From Pagrus major (lineage: Eukaryota; Chordata; Actinopteri; Spariformes; Sparidae), in NCBI RefSeq assembly GCF_040436345.1, contig NC_133223.1, forward strand, positions 17,089,113-17,153,112: a stretch of DNA of 64,000 nucleotides, given 5' to 3'. Made by a program: the position numbers and the translations under genes. This document shows positions 9,311 through 23,619 of the stretch, piece after piece (the stretch's first letter is position 1; every line of letters starts with the position of its first letter). The notes under the pieces are model-generated. The model searched no databases. It was not told the origin of the DNA and saw only the letters and a list, made by a program, of their open reading frames with translations.

Positions 9311-12300
9311 ATTCTCAAGGAGTAGAGGACAAGGTTGAGAGGGACGCAGTGCCAGCCCTGCTGAAGCAACAGGCAACTGCAGCACCTGCTACAGACAACA
9401 GTACACACCATGCAGTAGAGCATGTGATCACCTATCCCTCACGGTTGATCTACTACCTAAACGAGGACTCGGAGAGTACCTACCATGACCTGGACACCCG
9501 GGCCAAGAACCAAGCCGCGGAGGGCAAGGTAAGCCAGCATCGAGGAGGGATGGGTGAGGGAGGTTGATGCTGGGATGCAGTGAGGAGTTATTTCTTGCTG
9601 TGTGGTCAAGGCTTTGCAGTTTTGAGTCCGTATTGTGCCTTCGTTAACTCTAATTTAATCTTGCTGCACATTGTCAGACAAAGCAGAGATACCCATCCCA
9701 GTCAAGCTCGATGTTTTTAAGAACTGGAGCGATGCCAGAGCGCCCGTGCCGAAGGAAGCCTTTCTTCCAGTGTGCCCACTGTACATTACCATCTGCCATT
9801 TATCCACCACATCTGTTATTTGTCCACTTCTCATCCGCAGTGACTGCTCTTTTCTCCATTACAGGCGGTCCACCTCGCCCAAGCCAGTTTCCAGTTAGAG
9901 GCATTTGGCTCCAGGTTTGTTCTGGATCTAGCGTTGAACAAGTAAGTCCTCCTCATCTCATCGAACAACAGTAACTCACTGAAGCTAACATGATTTATTT
10001 CATAGCTAGTCAGCCACTGTGGTTATTAAAGGAATATTGCAGCTGTAGATCCCTTCACAGTTAACCATAATGGCTTTAACAGAGGGCCACTTCCTTTTTT
10101 GGTTTCAGTCAGATTTAGAGACAAGGTTGTGAAATAATCATATAAAAATGATGTTGAATCTCTATAATAGAGTCTCAGCAGCCACATCTATTGGAACAAC
10201 ATGTTGACGAAAACAGAATTTTGTTTTAATCACTACAAACTTCTTGACCTGTGTTTGGACTACCAGTGAGAGCCCATTTGTGTGTCTCAACAGTATCTCC
10301 CATCGAGGTCATATTGACAGTAATGTGTGGATTGCAGGAAAATTGTCAGTATCTTTACTCTTCTTGAGGTTAAAGAGAAGTTGTGTAAACATTGTCCAAA
10401 CATTTCTGTCAGAACAAGTCCACACTGACACCCTCTATGGAGTTGATTGAAGCTACTGCAGCATAAGGTACAAAACATTGTAAGAATCCATCAAAGGAAA
10501 AGATGTGATTTCGGGTTTCATGTCTTAATGCAAGGCTTTTTAGCTTTAATAATTTAAACCTAGGGCGGATGTCAGCTAAATGTGCACTGCAAGTTGTTGT
10601 TTTTATTTAGGAAAATTGAACAAGAATAGAATCAAATGAACACTGGATTACAGAAAGACACAAAATCACGGTCAGAGGGGAAAACTCTGATTGCCGTGCA
10701 TCATTCAGGAGAAATCCAGAAAACTTGGAGTCACGTATAAAAAGAGCAAAAGAGCCAGATTGTTATATGCTCCAACTCATCCTAAACATGATCAGTGTGG
10801 GAAATGATAGTCTAGTTATACTACGTTAATGGACTACGTGTTTTTGATGACATAGCATGCTGCAGAAGTTGAGTGAATGCTGAGCAGAGATGGATTTAAC
10901 ATCATTAAGTGGTCTGACCATATAAAAGGCAACAGTGGAAGTCTGGCATTAAGAATGACCAGAACCAGCTGTGGATGTATCCGTGAGTAAGCAGTGTGTC
11001 ATAGCTGAATCCAAAAATGACAACCCTTGCGATTCCCATCTGTGGATGGCTGTTGTTTGTAAATGATATGTACTATTATATGTCAGGTCAGTGATTAATG
11101 CAGCGTCAGTCTAAGATAACGTAATCAGCCAAACTGTAATTCAGCGCTGGTTTCCAGATTCCTTGAAGTGCTAAGAGCTGTCTGAGTTCAGCTGCCAGAC
11201 TACAGACAAAGAGAAACTGTTCTACCGAATGATTTGGAAAACCAAAGTCTCAATCTTTAATGAGGTTTAATTGGTTTGCATCAAACTAAGCAGAGAGACA
11301 GTTATCCCGTTTGGAGACACGAGGCTCCGGACACTCAATGATATTGATTTGCTCCCTTCACAAAGTAGCCGGTCTACATACGTGAAGGCTTAATGTGCAT
11401 GTGAACAAGGACTTAGAAATGCTAATTGAATTTCAGGTCCCTTAATGTAATTCAAGACTGGATTCTGTAATAAAATATTGTAATTTTATATTGTCTGCAC
11501 GGCTGACTGCTCTTAGATGTTAAGACTTGGATTTTTCCGTGGTTGGATTATTAGTCATTGTGCTGGTATTCAGTTTCTGGTTAGCAGCCCGCTGCTTTCC
11601 CGTCTAACAATCCACAAAAATCCAGGGCCACCGACGAGGGAATGTTACGAACCTGGGTGATAAATGTTCATTTTAAGTACAAGTAAAAGTATATTATAAT
11701 ATATTGCCATGTATGTTTATGCTGTATACTATGGGTCAACTGATTATCAGCCTGGCCAATTTTCAGATATGATACTCATCATTTTTCTGATTATAGGAAT
11801 TCAAATCAATTAATTAAAAAATGTAGCACTTTGGCTCTGATGCAGCATGTAACTAGTGTAACTAGTAACTAAGTTATCAAATAAATGTAGTGAGTAAAAA
11901 GTACAATAATTACCTCCAAAATGTAGTGGAAAATGGAAATTCTCAAGCAAGTACTGTGGGAAAAAAATATGATTCTCCCAGGTCATTCTGTCTTCATACA
12001 ATAGGATGTCATACGTACCCTGTACAGACGTTAAAGTCTGGATAAGGATAGTAAAGACTGCTCTATGAGGAGCATATCTCATGGTCTCTGCAACCTGGTC
12101 AGTCAAAGCTACTGTAGATATCTCTACGGAACAGATGTCTGACGAACCAAGCCAAGGCAAAGCTGATTGTTTGCGTACAACTTGTAAAGAGGCCTTCGAT
12201 CTATCTATGTTAGCAGGCTTAGTGTCTGTGACCTATGTTCCTCCCTCTTTAATGACCTGGGAGAATCATATTTTTCTCCCACAAGCACTTTAAATTTGTA

Positions 12301-14980
12301 CTTAAGTACTGTCTTTGAATTATATTCCATAACTGTACTTCATAGCGTAGTTTCAACACTGTACTGGAGCACTTTACCTGGTTGATTGAGGACATTTTTA
12401 TTTAGCTTGCTAGCCGTTGACGCACTGATGAATGATGCTCTGCCATCTTCTTTGTAGTTTGAGCATCATTTCAACGCCACCGTCGAAACCTACAAAGTGC
12501 AGATTTGTGCAGCTATGTGCAATTACATGAATGTGTCTTACAAGGTCAGATAATATAGGAGATTATGATTAAATTGCTATTAAGCTCTATGTTGTTTGGA
12601 GACCACATATCTGACTGTGTGTACTGAAGAGTTGATGCTTGTGTCATCACCTGCTGTGATATCTTCAGTGTTTCTGTCTTCACTCTGTTCTAAATTGATA
12701 TATTCAGTGTGGTTTTGTGTAAGTGCTAAAAGGCAAAGGTGAATATTGTCTGTGGCATAAGTAGTGTAGAGACAGATGCATATACACCTCTTGTCCAGCT
12801 CACACAATCTCATCATGTCTAACAGATGTCTTGTCCTGTACATTGTCAGACATAATACAACCAGAACTTTTTACAGGAGCAGCAGAGAGGCTTGAAAGTG
12901 TGACCTTGATTTGCAGCTGTTTGCTCGTACCGTAGGTTATCTGTGAGATACATGAGCTAACTCCGGTGTGTGCCTTTTCTGTGTGAGAACAGGGGTTTGA
13001 ATTCTGCTTGGTGTTGTAGCTGCGACAGTACTGATCTAAATATAGATAGGTCTGCAACCTGCCAATAGGTGCTACTTTATGTGCTCACCTCTCTGACTGC
13101 AAAGCAAGAAAGTTGTTTTTTTTAACACTGAGAAGATGTTTTTTTTATGCAGTTGGACCTTCTTCAGAGTATCTACATTTCTGTGTGTTAGAGAAAGGTA
13201 ACGCCATGTTTCACTACAGGATTCAGAGCTGCATTTGATCTGGCGCCAGACGTGAGAACCTCCTGCAGTTTTTTTGGTCCTTCCTCTCTGCCTCGCCTCT
13301 GTCTACCTTTTCTCTGCTGCTGCCGCTGCTGCTGCTGCATTGTGGCACTCAGTCTCCTGTGGACTGAGAGACCTCAGGGCAGGACTCCCTTCTCATGGTC
13401 CTCACACATTTCGCTTTCACAGCCTCTCACAGACATCACACACACACACACACACATCGCGATACACTTACATTCCAGTGCTCTACCCCATCATGCACTG
13501 CAATGCCGTCCACCGTTCACACACACACACACACTCATACAAACACCAGTGCACTCTAGCGTGGCCCACTCTCCTCGCCCTGCCTCATCTGGCAGGCTAT
13601 AAATAGCCCCTCACTCAGGAATCTCTCACAGACGCCGCTCATGCCTCCCCTCATAATGCTGCACTTCCTGCTTGCATGCAACTGAGCATCACTCAGAAAT
13701 GTCACACTTCTTGTGTCATAAGACAGATCCATCATGTCTGTCTTTTTTTTTTTTTTTGTGCTGCGACGCCAGAGAGGAGGATGTTTTTGATTTGCAAGGT
13801 TACTCAGAAAAAAAAAGCGCCATTGTGGCAGAAATCCCTTGAAGTCAGCTGTCAGCTAACAGATTGAGTGTGTGGAACGGGTGAGGGACGCTGACTCAGA
13901 CAGCGGGAACTGCCGGGAGGACTGTTGTGTTCAAGGTGAAGCCGAGGCCTCACAATCACTTATCACATTAGGCTTTCGTTGGCAGCTTTCAGACCAAGTT
14001 AGTTGTTTCTGTTCCTGTTATGTGTACCGTTTCTCAACCACTGATCTAATTTTGTGAGATTTGAGGAAGAACCACTCATGTAAAATGTAGTTTCAGTTTT
14101 TTTTTTTTTTAGGTATCTTGTGTCATTTTGTGGCCACTTTGCAAAATTAGTGTGCAGCTTTGCTTTTTGCGCCTTGTTTACGACCGTATTTATTTACATA
14201 TTTTTGAAAGATTTCTTACTCCACCAAATGCGGTTTTGTTTGTGCGGCCTCTGCCTGTGATGATTAATTATCCTCAGAAGTAAATGCATCATAATTTTTC
14301 CTGAAGGCAGGCAACATTTAACATCTCCGCTACACTTCTGGGATGCCACGGGAGTGTTTGTGCAGGCTAATCCAGGCACACAGCGGTGATGAGTATTCTT
14401 GTTTAAACGCCAACCAAAGCTTGGCTCACCGCTAGCTCAAAACCACAACATGTGAGTCAGAGAAAGCAGAAAAACAGATAGACTGCTTTTATTGTCGCTG
14501 CATCACATCCTCCCACCCTAACCAGCTTAAATCTCTCTTTTCACAGTGACTTGCTGTCTTCAGATTATGTTGAGATCCACTATGAGGGGGGAAAGCCCAT
14601 TCTGTCAAAGGTAACGTCTTCTATAGTCATGACTAAAAATGCGACGCATCTTTCTTGTTCTAGTGGAGGCTGGTTCTGCATTTCCGTCAGCTGGTACAAT
14701 GTGTCCGGCTGGTTTTATTTTGTACAGTCATGCACATTGTCTGTGAAGCACAGATGTGCTTTGTCTCATCTTCGGGAAATAGGCTTTGAAACAAAACAAA
14801 AAAAAGGGATGGGTGAGAGTTCCTGTAAATCAGTTTGCATGCTGTCTGTCATTGCCAAGATTTCTTGTAATCGAATTAACACTGCTACTGTCATGTGTCA
14901 TCCAAACTACTGCAGCTACATCCAAGAAATGTTCTTTGCAGCTGAGAAAAAGAACAGAATGTACAAGGAGAAGAGTGATG

Positions 14981-15035
<55 letters not shown>

Positions 15036-18000
15036 GAGAAAGTGATGAAAAGTATATGATTTTTAGAGAACAGAAATATAAAGTATATGATTTTTAGAGA
15101 ACAGAAATATAGAGGAGGTAGAGAAAGGGAGGGAACAGGTTGGGAATGAGAGATGGCTTCTGCTGCTGCTGCTGCTGATTCAGGCTGGGCTGGGCTGGGC
15201 ATACTGTAGCTGAATCAGCAGGGTTTTGCTCCCCTGCATCCTCCTGCTGGAGCTCTGGTCACGTGACAAGGGAGAGAAAGCCCTCTGCAGTATCAGTGCA
15301 GCGTGGGATGGGTGAAGCGAGAAGGAGGAAGAGCGAGCGAGGGGGGGGGGGGGAGAATGTCCTCTGCTCACCCTGGATCTGACAGCTGAGTCACAGATAG
15401 TGCCAGGACCCACCTTTGTGATGCATTAACTGCACATCTTAACAAGCACCAACCCCCCTACAGAAACGCATAGCAAATATACCAAAATCGGCATCTGTGA
15501 GACAAGCTGTTACCTCCCTGGAGATGTAAGCAGATTCTAACACATGATAATTAAGGAAGAAATATGACACATTCACCATGTAATGTTGAATGTAAGAGAT
15601 CTGTTGATGTATGCACAATTTGGTGTGTTATGGCTGGTGTTTGCTGTGATGCTGCATTAGCACTGTGTCTTCTTCCCTTAGGGCGGTGAGCACTGTTACT
15701 ACCACGGCCAGGTGAGAGGGAACGAGAACTCCCGTGTGGCCTTATCTACCTGCAACGGGCTGCAGTAAGTGAACAGCAGAGTTTGTGTATAATCCTCGCC
15801 ATGTTCAGAATATCTCTGGATACACTCATCTCTGCTTCTATTGACTCAGTATCGACTGTCTTCTCTCCCTTTTCTTCCCTCTCTCTGCCCGGCAGTGGGA
15901 TGTTTGATGATGGAGTCTATATGTATCTAATTGAGCCCTTACAACAGACTCATTCAATCGTAAGTTATTCCTGTCGCACAGAGGAGCAATATTGTATCAC
16001 ACAAAGGTTTTGTCCTGCTACTAATGTCGCATCACCTTCACCACATATGCACAACTCCCTCTGCTGTTACTGCTGTTTACATACTCACCTCAGGAAATCC
16101 TATCTGCCAATGAGATGAGACAACGAAGCATGTCTGGAGTGAATTCTAACATGTTGGATGGATGGCTTATGTTCTAGTATACTCAATTTTGGAAATTGTT
16201 TAAAGGTTTAATTGTTTTTATAACTGAAGATACTATTATATTAATATAAATATTTGTAGTAGGGCTGAGCAATATGGTTGAAGAAAGTATCAAGATATTA
16301 TTGCCATCCTCCTGTATGTGTTTAGCTTGTTATTCAGCCTTCTCAAAATCATTTTTATGGACCACAGACATTATATCTTGTTTGTTTAATCTGCTTTAAA
16401 AGACGGGGTTGTTGTCGTGCGGGACTACTTTTTGGCCAAAGAAATAGTCTGGTCCATAACCAGCCCGAGATACTGTGAGCTTCAGAACTGCTCGTAGGTG
16501 GATTTTCTAACTTTGGACAGAGACAGACTAGCTGCTTCCCCCTGTTTTCAGTGTTTGTGCTAAGCTACAGTAAGCTAACCTTCTGCTGGGGGTACATTCA
16601 TATTAAGCAGAAAGACATGAGAGTGTTATCGATCTTCTCATCCAGCTCTTGGGAAGAGAGCAAACAATGAAATTTCTCAAAATGTTCACACAGTTCAATA
16701 TTATTTGTCCTCATCTGTTTAATATTCACTTACACCAAAGCCGTGTTTCCACCAAAAATACTTTTGGTATAGTACCCTATGAATCTGTACTTCAGATTTT
16801 CCACTGCAAACAGTACTCTTTATCTAGGCTGGGTTGTTACCAGAGCTTGGGGAGGGTAATCCTGTTCATCCTGTTTTCCAGCGGTTGGGAAACAGTCTTA
16901 ACTCTTGAGAAGCTGATGCATTTATTAACTAACACACTGTGAAGTTTGTTGTACATTAATGTCAGATTGGCAACATGTTCAAACCACTAACCTTCTCTCC
17001 TCTGCTCGGCTCTGCTCGCATTCACTGTCTCTCTTCTGCCACTCTCTCCCTCTTGTTTAAGCACACATTCTCTACACACAGCACACACTTGTGGTTGTTA
17101 ATTGCAAGTAAAACTAGTGAGAAAACACTGCAGGCAGCACGACAGACGACTGCTGAAAAAACAGGAGTTTGGGAAATTTGAGAACAGAGCGCACACGGCA
17201 AGAAGTTTGTTCCAATTAACCAATCAGTGATTTGCAGTATGAGATCAGTGTGCTAGTTACTTTTACAGAAGGGTAATGTAAAACAAGACAGCATGGAGCG
17301 GTTCTTGTGGTACCATCCATAACAAAGAAAGGCAAAAATAACCATTGTAATAGGTAACAAACTGAACTGAACTGAACCGTACTGCTCGGTGGAAACTAGG
17401 CTTAAGTTTTAATGTTCTGTGTTACTTGAAAGTTGAATCTTTACTGTTTTTGTAGTGAGCACTGTCCCTCACCAGTGTCAGTGCCTTCCCATCCCAGTTC
17501 CTGTTAAATCTTTTAACACTTTCCCTCACGCATGCAGGATACAGCTGCAAGGCCTCACAAATTAAGAAGAACAGCCACACTTGACTGGAACGATGATTCA
17601 GATGAACCGGGTAAGGGTTTCCATCAGTGTCGTCCACCCTCTTACGTCAGTCCGTCACCTATGACCATCACCACACCTCTCTTGTCCCTGACATTGCCTT
17701 CCCCCTTAAGTATATACATCACAAAGCAGTGACGTATGTCCACAAGTAGTGCATCCTGGGGTTGTAGCAATGGAGCTTTAACTAGTAGTTGGTAAAAAAA
17801 ACATGTAGTTTTAATGTAATGTAGTTTTGATTAGTCACAAAGTGAAAACTACTGTGGGATCAAGTAGAAGTAATCATAGAGTGTTAAGATTGATGGACTA
17901 AGTTGCATGTCTATCTTTTTGCCAAGTTCTATTTCTACTTTACTGGTATACTTAATCAAAACAGTACTTCATGGGAAATTCTGGGAAACAATTTCATTTT

Positions 18001-18187
18001 AAATTCTGGGTAAAGCCAACACAAGACAAACACATCCCTGTGGGGAGAGAGGCATACCCGGTTGTAAATTCTTAATATGTTTGTTGTTTGTCATTCGTTC
18101 CTTGTGTGTGTGTTCACAGTTGAGGAGGAGCAACTCTTCTCAGAGCTCGATGACTTGTCCTGGCTGAAGCGCAGGAAAAAGCGAGCT
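9311..18187 (+). CDS. adam23: adam23 prodomain exons with furin site
   Basis: Seven exons encode the prodomain. The segment around [14 protein letters not shown], then [33 protein letters not shown] and STCNGLHGMF, follows human ADAM23 closely. The last of the seven exons ends in LKRRKKRA just before a phase-0 donor at 18187, a typical proprotein-convertase (furin) site for removing the prodomain in the secretory pathway. The introns here are long (9942-14546 is 4.6 kb) and carry repeats. Confidence 0.95.
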
Positions 18188-21100
18188 GTAAGTCCCCTGA
18201 TCTCACTTGAGTTTAAACTTGAGTTCACCCACCCTTGAATTCTTATACAATGAGTTTCATAACTTTGTAATAATATACATTTTAAAGGACAAACTTCATA
18301 ATGGGACTGTTGAAAGAAAACACCTTATGATGGTTTTTATTTTACAGATGCCTCGCAGTATATTTGAGGAGATGAAGTATTTGGAGATCATGATTGTCAG
18401 TGACCACAGTATGGTATGTGTTCTCTCTGAAAGCAGCAACAACAATAGATATCTGCTTTCACTTTCTTTGATCATTTCATACTGGATTACTGGTAGTTTC
18501 TCCAATATATATATGAAAACTCATTAATATTTCATACATACTCTGCTTTTCATCCCACAAGAGGGAGATAAGATAAGATGAGATAAGATAAGATAATCCC
18601 AGCAAAGGAAATAGCAAAAATAGAGAGCATCAATTAAAACCAGTAATAACAAATAAGTAGAAAATATAAAAAAAATATAAGTAGAAAAGCAGTACGAACA
18701 CTATAAACAGTATAAATGGGAAATATAAACTCCAAAGATATCTACACAATTGCACATTGATGAAAATATTTACACCATTGCATATTTACAGTAGATTCTG
18801 AAATAGCCCATCGGCTTGTTGAGCCAGCATCATCAAATCATTGCAGCTTACACATGTATATCTTTGTTGTTTTTCTTTATACCTGCAGTATAAACGACAC
18901 AAGACCAAGCAGCACACAAAGAATTTTGCCAAGTCGGTGGTGAATCTTGTGGATGCAGTGAGTAAACCCTTTAATCACCTTTTGAGAAATGTGTAGTGTG
19001 TGGTTTATTGATCCATTTCAGAATTTACACACATACAGTTGTCATTTTTTTTTTCATTTTGTCATTAGCCACGGTAGCATTGTTGGTCTAGAAAAGGCAA
19101 TGTCAGTGGGTCAGTCCACCACTTTGGCTTAGACTTAAAATAACTTAACAACCGCCAGGTGGATTGCCATGAAATGTTGTACAGACATTCATGGTCCCCG
19201 GAGGATGAATCCTAATGAATCTGGTGATCCCCTGATTCTTCATCTAGCGCAACCAGCTCTAGACACAAATTTTGGGACACCCATTCAATTTCCCTCAAAA
19301 ATGTATCCCGAAGATTGACTTTTCCTCTAATGCCACTTGCAACAACAAGCTAGTCAGGTTTGTCTGTTGCTGACATTTGAACTTGAAACTTTCCTGCTAG
19401 AAAAAGTAGGTTGGAACGCCAGTCAAAGTCCTATTTGTAAACACGGGGCAAATCAACAACCCCGACTTCTTGAAGAAGCAGTTGTCTTACAGCACACAAC
19501 AATGGCAGCACACATGAAGAGGGGGTAGGAGACTACAGTATTTGTATAAGGGGAGTGGATAGAATATTTAGACAGTGTTGTAAAAAGTACCCAAAAGTAA
19601 AAGTAAATGATACATACATTTAAAATGTATTTATATATTGTGTACTAGGATTCGAATGATTATCAGTCTGACCGATTATCAGATCAGCATTGTTATCGAA
19701 ATCATTGTTGTTGTTGTTTTTATGTGATCACTGATCAAATAAATGTATTTAATTATGCACTACTGTTGCTCTGATGCATCATTCAATCAGCAATGTAACC
19801 AGTAACTAAAGTTATCAAATAAATGTAGTGGAGTAAAAAGTACTATATTTGCCTCCAAGTACTTAAGTACAATTCTTGAGTAAATGTACTTAGTTACATT
19901 CCATCACTGTATTTAGATACTTTCCCAAGTATAAAATAAATAAAACATGTAATGGCGCCTGTTACCACATGCGTTGTTTTTCCTACTCTGTTTTGTTTAT
20001 ATATGCAAGGAGGCTGGACTGCTGAGGGTTTATTTGTGTGTACACTTGCCAAGGAAACATCTGCTTGTCATAGTCAGCCATGTTTTTTGTTTACGTTTGA
20101 CATCATGCACCTGGAATGCTTGGAGGTCAGAGGTTGGGAATTTTATCTGGGAAATTCCAACCTCTGACTTTGAGTGCAACACAGCATTAGTCTTGTTTCT
20201 TGCAGTTTGAAGGCTGAGTACAGCTGACTATAACTGTTCACCCATGGTAGTGCAGTCCAAATATTGATTTACAATACAAGACAGATGCATTATTGAATAT
20301 GTCCTTACAGTGTGTGTGCGTCCCACGATATATTATTCAGTATAGTACAGCTGAAAATCCCCACGTGTCTTAATGGAGACTGTAACGGTCATTCAGCCGC
20401 CATAAGTGTTTGCTCTGTGTTGTCATCACATGCATTAACACTCCCCTGTTCCTCCTTTATCCCAGTGTGCTGAGACCCTTATCTGCCCTCCTCAGACAGA
20501 ACAGATTCAAACTCACACCCAGTGTTGTTCTCCTCTCCCTGTGCTGTTGCTTCTGCGTCTCTCTGCCCTTCTCTCTCTCTCTGTCTTTCTTTATTCCTCC
20601 CATTCACTTTGCACTTCAATGGCAGGTCTTCAAAGAGCAACTACATACACGTGTGGTGCTCGTTGCCGTGGAGATCTGGACAGACAAGGACCACATCCCC
20701 ATCAGCGTGCGGCCGCTGGAGATGCTGCGGGATTTCGCCAAGTACCGGCAGCAGAGCATCAAACACCACGCCGACGCTGTGCACCTCATCTCGTAAGTTT
20801 ATTTAAACTAAATCTGTTTCTTTCACACTTTGATGCATCTTCTTTATTGATATGGAAAATCTTTCATTTTTTAGCCAAGATTAAAGTTTTATTTCTCTTT
20901 CATCTCTCAGATTTTTCTCTGATGGTTGTGTATTTTGTTTTATTAAATATAAGAAAATCAAACATCATGAACTATTGAGAAAAGTACCATTTAAAAGATC
21001 CGTCTGTGTTTAAGTTAATTTTGTTATTGTCATTCTTTTGTTGCACTTCATTCCTCCTGGGTGTCATTGTTTCATCACTATTGAATAGTATGTTTTTTGT

Positions 21101-23567
21101 ACTCCGCTCTGTGTAATCATAGCCTCGAGTCAATAAAAATATTGACCTGAATCTGCGATTCAACCACTAGAGACTTACAGTGTGTAGGCTGGATGCAATA
21201 AACATAGCTGCTGCATAAAATAACTGACCAACATCTAAGTTTGACATAATTTTTATGCATGCTTTGACCTTGTTCCTGTAATATTCTCCCTGTATGCTTT
21301 TGCAAGTTCATGGTACATGTGGCTTAATTTAAAACAGCATTGTGAATATTTACATTCGCTTTTTGACTCATCTAATCCTCTGTGATGTTTTTATCGGTGT
21401 CTACCTCTGTCTTCCATCATCCTTGTAGAAATGTGACCTTCCACTACCGCAGAAGCAGCGCAGCATACTTTGGAGGGATGTGTTCTGCGAGTCGTGGAGT
21501 AGGGGTCAATGAGGTCTGTCTAATGTGGAGCGTCACTCTGTCCACACATATCAAAGTGTGTGTCTGTGTGACTGCAGCTGAATAATCCCTGGTCTCTGCT
21601 GTGTCCACAGTACGGCAACAGCTTGGCCATGGCGGGGTCTCTATCCCAGAGCCTGGCTCAGAACCTGGGTATCCAGTGGGACCCAGCATCCAAGAGAAGT
21701 ATAAATGAAAACACACGTCATCTCATATTCTCTGCAAAAAGCACAACAAATAACAGCAAAAACATATTTTTCTGCTTACCCCTAGTTGTATTTGGCCATG
21801 CAGATAGTTTTATTGATAACCCTGGGGTTCCTCATCTCTCGTCCCACAGTGGTGGAGTTAACTGGTGTGAAAAAACCACAGCAGAGTCACTGCACAGGCA
21901 GATAACCCAGCTTTTAGACTACACCTCAAGGTGTAGGCCGGGAGGGATGTAACCCAGCAGACTCAATTGAGGTCATGACATCATCTTTTTTATTTATTTT
22001 TAAAATTTCTTTTAGTATTATTTTTTTTTTTTTGGATAGTGACAGGTGAAGAGGCAGATGGGCACTGAGGAGAGAGAGAGGTATGACATTGAACATAGGA
22101 GCTAGCTGGAATCAAAAAGGTCACAGATGCAGCCATGTGTATGTATTTTAAGTTAGTTTGGACAAAAGGGTCTGCGAAATGAATGTACTATTTACTAAAG
22201 TTTTTTAAGGTTGCAGCTAATATTTTTTTTAATAGTTGTTATTTTCTTGGTTAACAATTAGTTGTTTGGTAAATAAAATGTCAGAAAATGAAAAAAAAGC
22301 CCAAGATGACGTTGTTAAATGTCTTGTTTTGTCCACAACCCAAAGATATCCAGTTTACTGTCATTGAGGAGTAAAACAAAAAAACAGAAAATATTCAAAT
22401 TTAAGAAGCTGGAATTGGAGAATTTTGACTTAAAAAAATCAAATAAAAATCGTCTGCAATTAATTTAATAGTGTAAATCTAATTGATTAATTGAATACTT
22501 GTTACGGCTCAATTTTTTAAAATTATATTTGGTAGAAAATACATCTCAATAACACTGTCCACAGAGAAGTCAGTGGTTTTTTCTAATTTCCTTAATCTGA
22601 GACTTGGGCGTTTGAAAGGCATGTTTTCATACTGTATATCTTTCAGCTGTCATGTTTTAGTGCTTTAAGCATCAGAAATGTAATTACCTCTCATTTGTAT
22701 TGGCGTAACAGCAGATATCTTAAAACTGCAGCAAATAAACCAAACTGTTGGCATGGCTAGATACAGTGGCTCTGGGCTCAAGTAGGATAATATGTTGTTA
22801 TTATGTTTTGTGTTCACTTACCCTTTAAATTTCACGGTTACATGAAATTAACCAACTAAAAGTTCTAAATGACCTGAATACAAGATGGTACAATTTTCTA
22901 TAAATTGCATTTGAAAAGCTGGGGTTGTCTTAGATTTGAGGTCCAGGCGCTTGAATGTCTTTAAAGTAGCAGATGGAGCCTTTAAAACAAAAAAAGATGC
23001 CTTCTGACTGGATCAAACTGTCTCTTGTCAACTCATATCTGTGCCAGAAGTGACAGATGGAGAAACACACTGATTGTCTTGGAAAATGTGGTCCAAAAGT
23101 ATACTTAGCTGAGTCAGACTTGGGAAGGATTTATGCCATTAGTTTTCTGATCATATTTTTATCACAGTGCTTAATGAGGCAAAGTCAGAGTCTTAACGGC
23201 TGCCATGTTTGAAGACTGCAAGCTCCACCATCAGAGAGATTCTTTATAAAGTCCCAGAACTGGCAGCGCTTGATAGAGGATTGTGCGTACGTCATTGAAT
23301 AATAAAGTGGAGGGATTTTGGTTCTAGCTGAAAGACTTTGGAAATCACGTGCTAAATCTGGTGATCGACGCTGATTCTTTTTGAGATGATTAAGTGGAAA
23401 CAAAATCATGTCAACATATTTTATTTTGAATAGTTTGTCTTCTTTTCATCTCCTCTGTCTCTGTGTTTTTTTCTGTTCTCTCTTTCCCGTTTGCAGAGGA
23501 ATGTGGTTGTGTTGAGACGTGGACTGGATGCATAATGGAGGACACGGGGTAATGTCCAACACACTCA

Positions 23568-23619
<52 letters not shown>

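Noticed and set aside
13252-13606. Overlapping 110- and 116-codon ORFs
   Set aside because: They are products of CTG and CA simple repeats in an adam23 intron.
14551-14994. 147-codon ORF
   Set aside because: Its first 20 codons are the adam23 exon 14547-14610; the rest is intron read-through.
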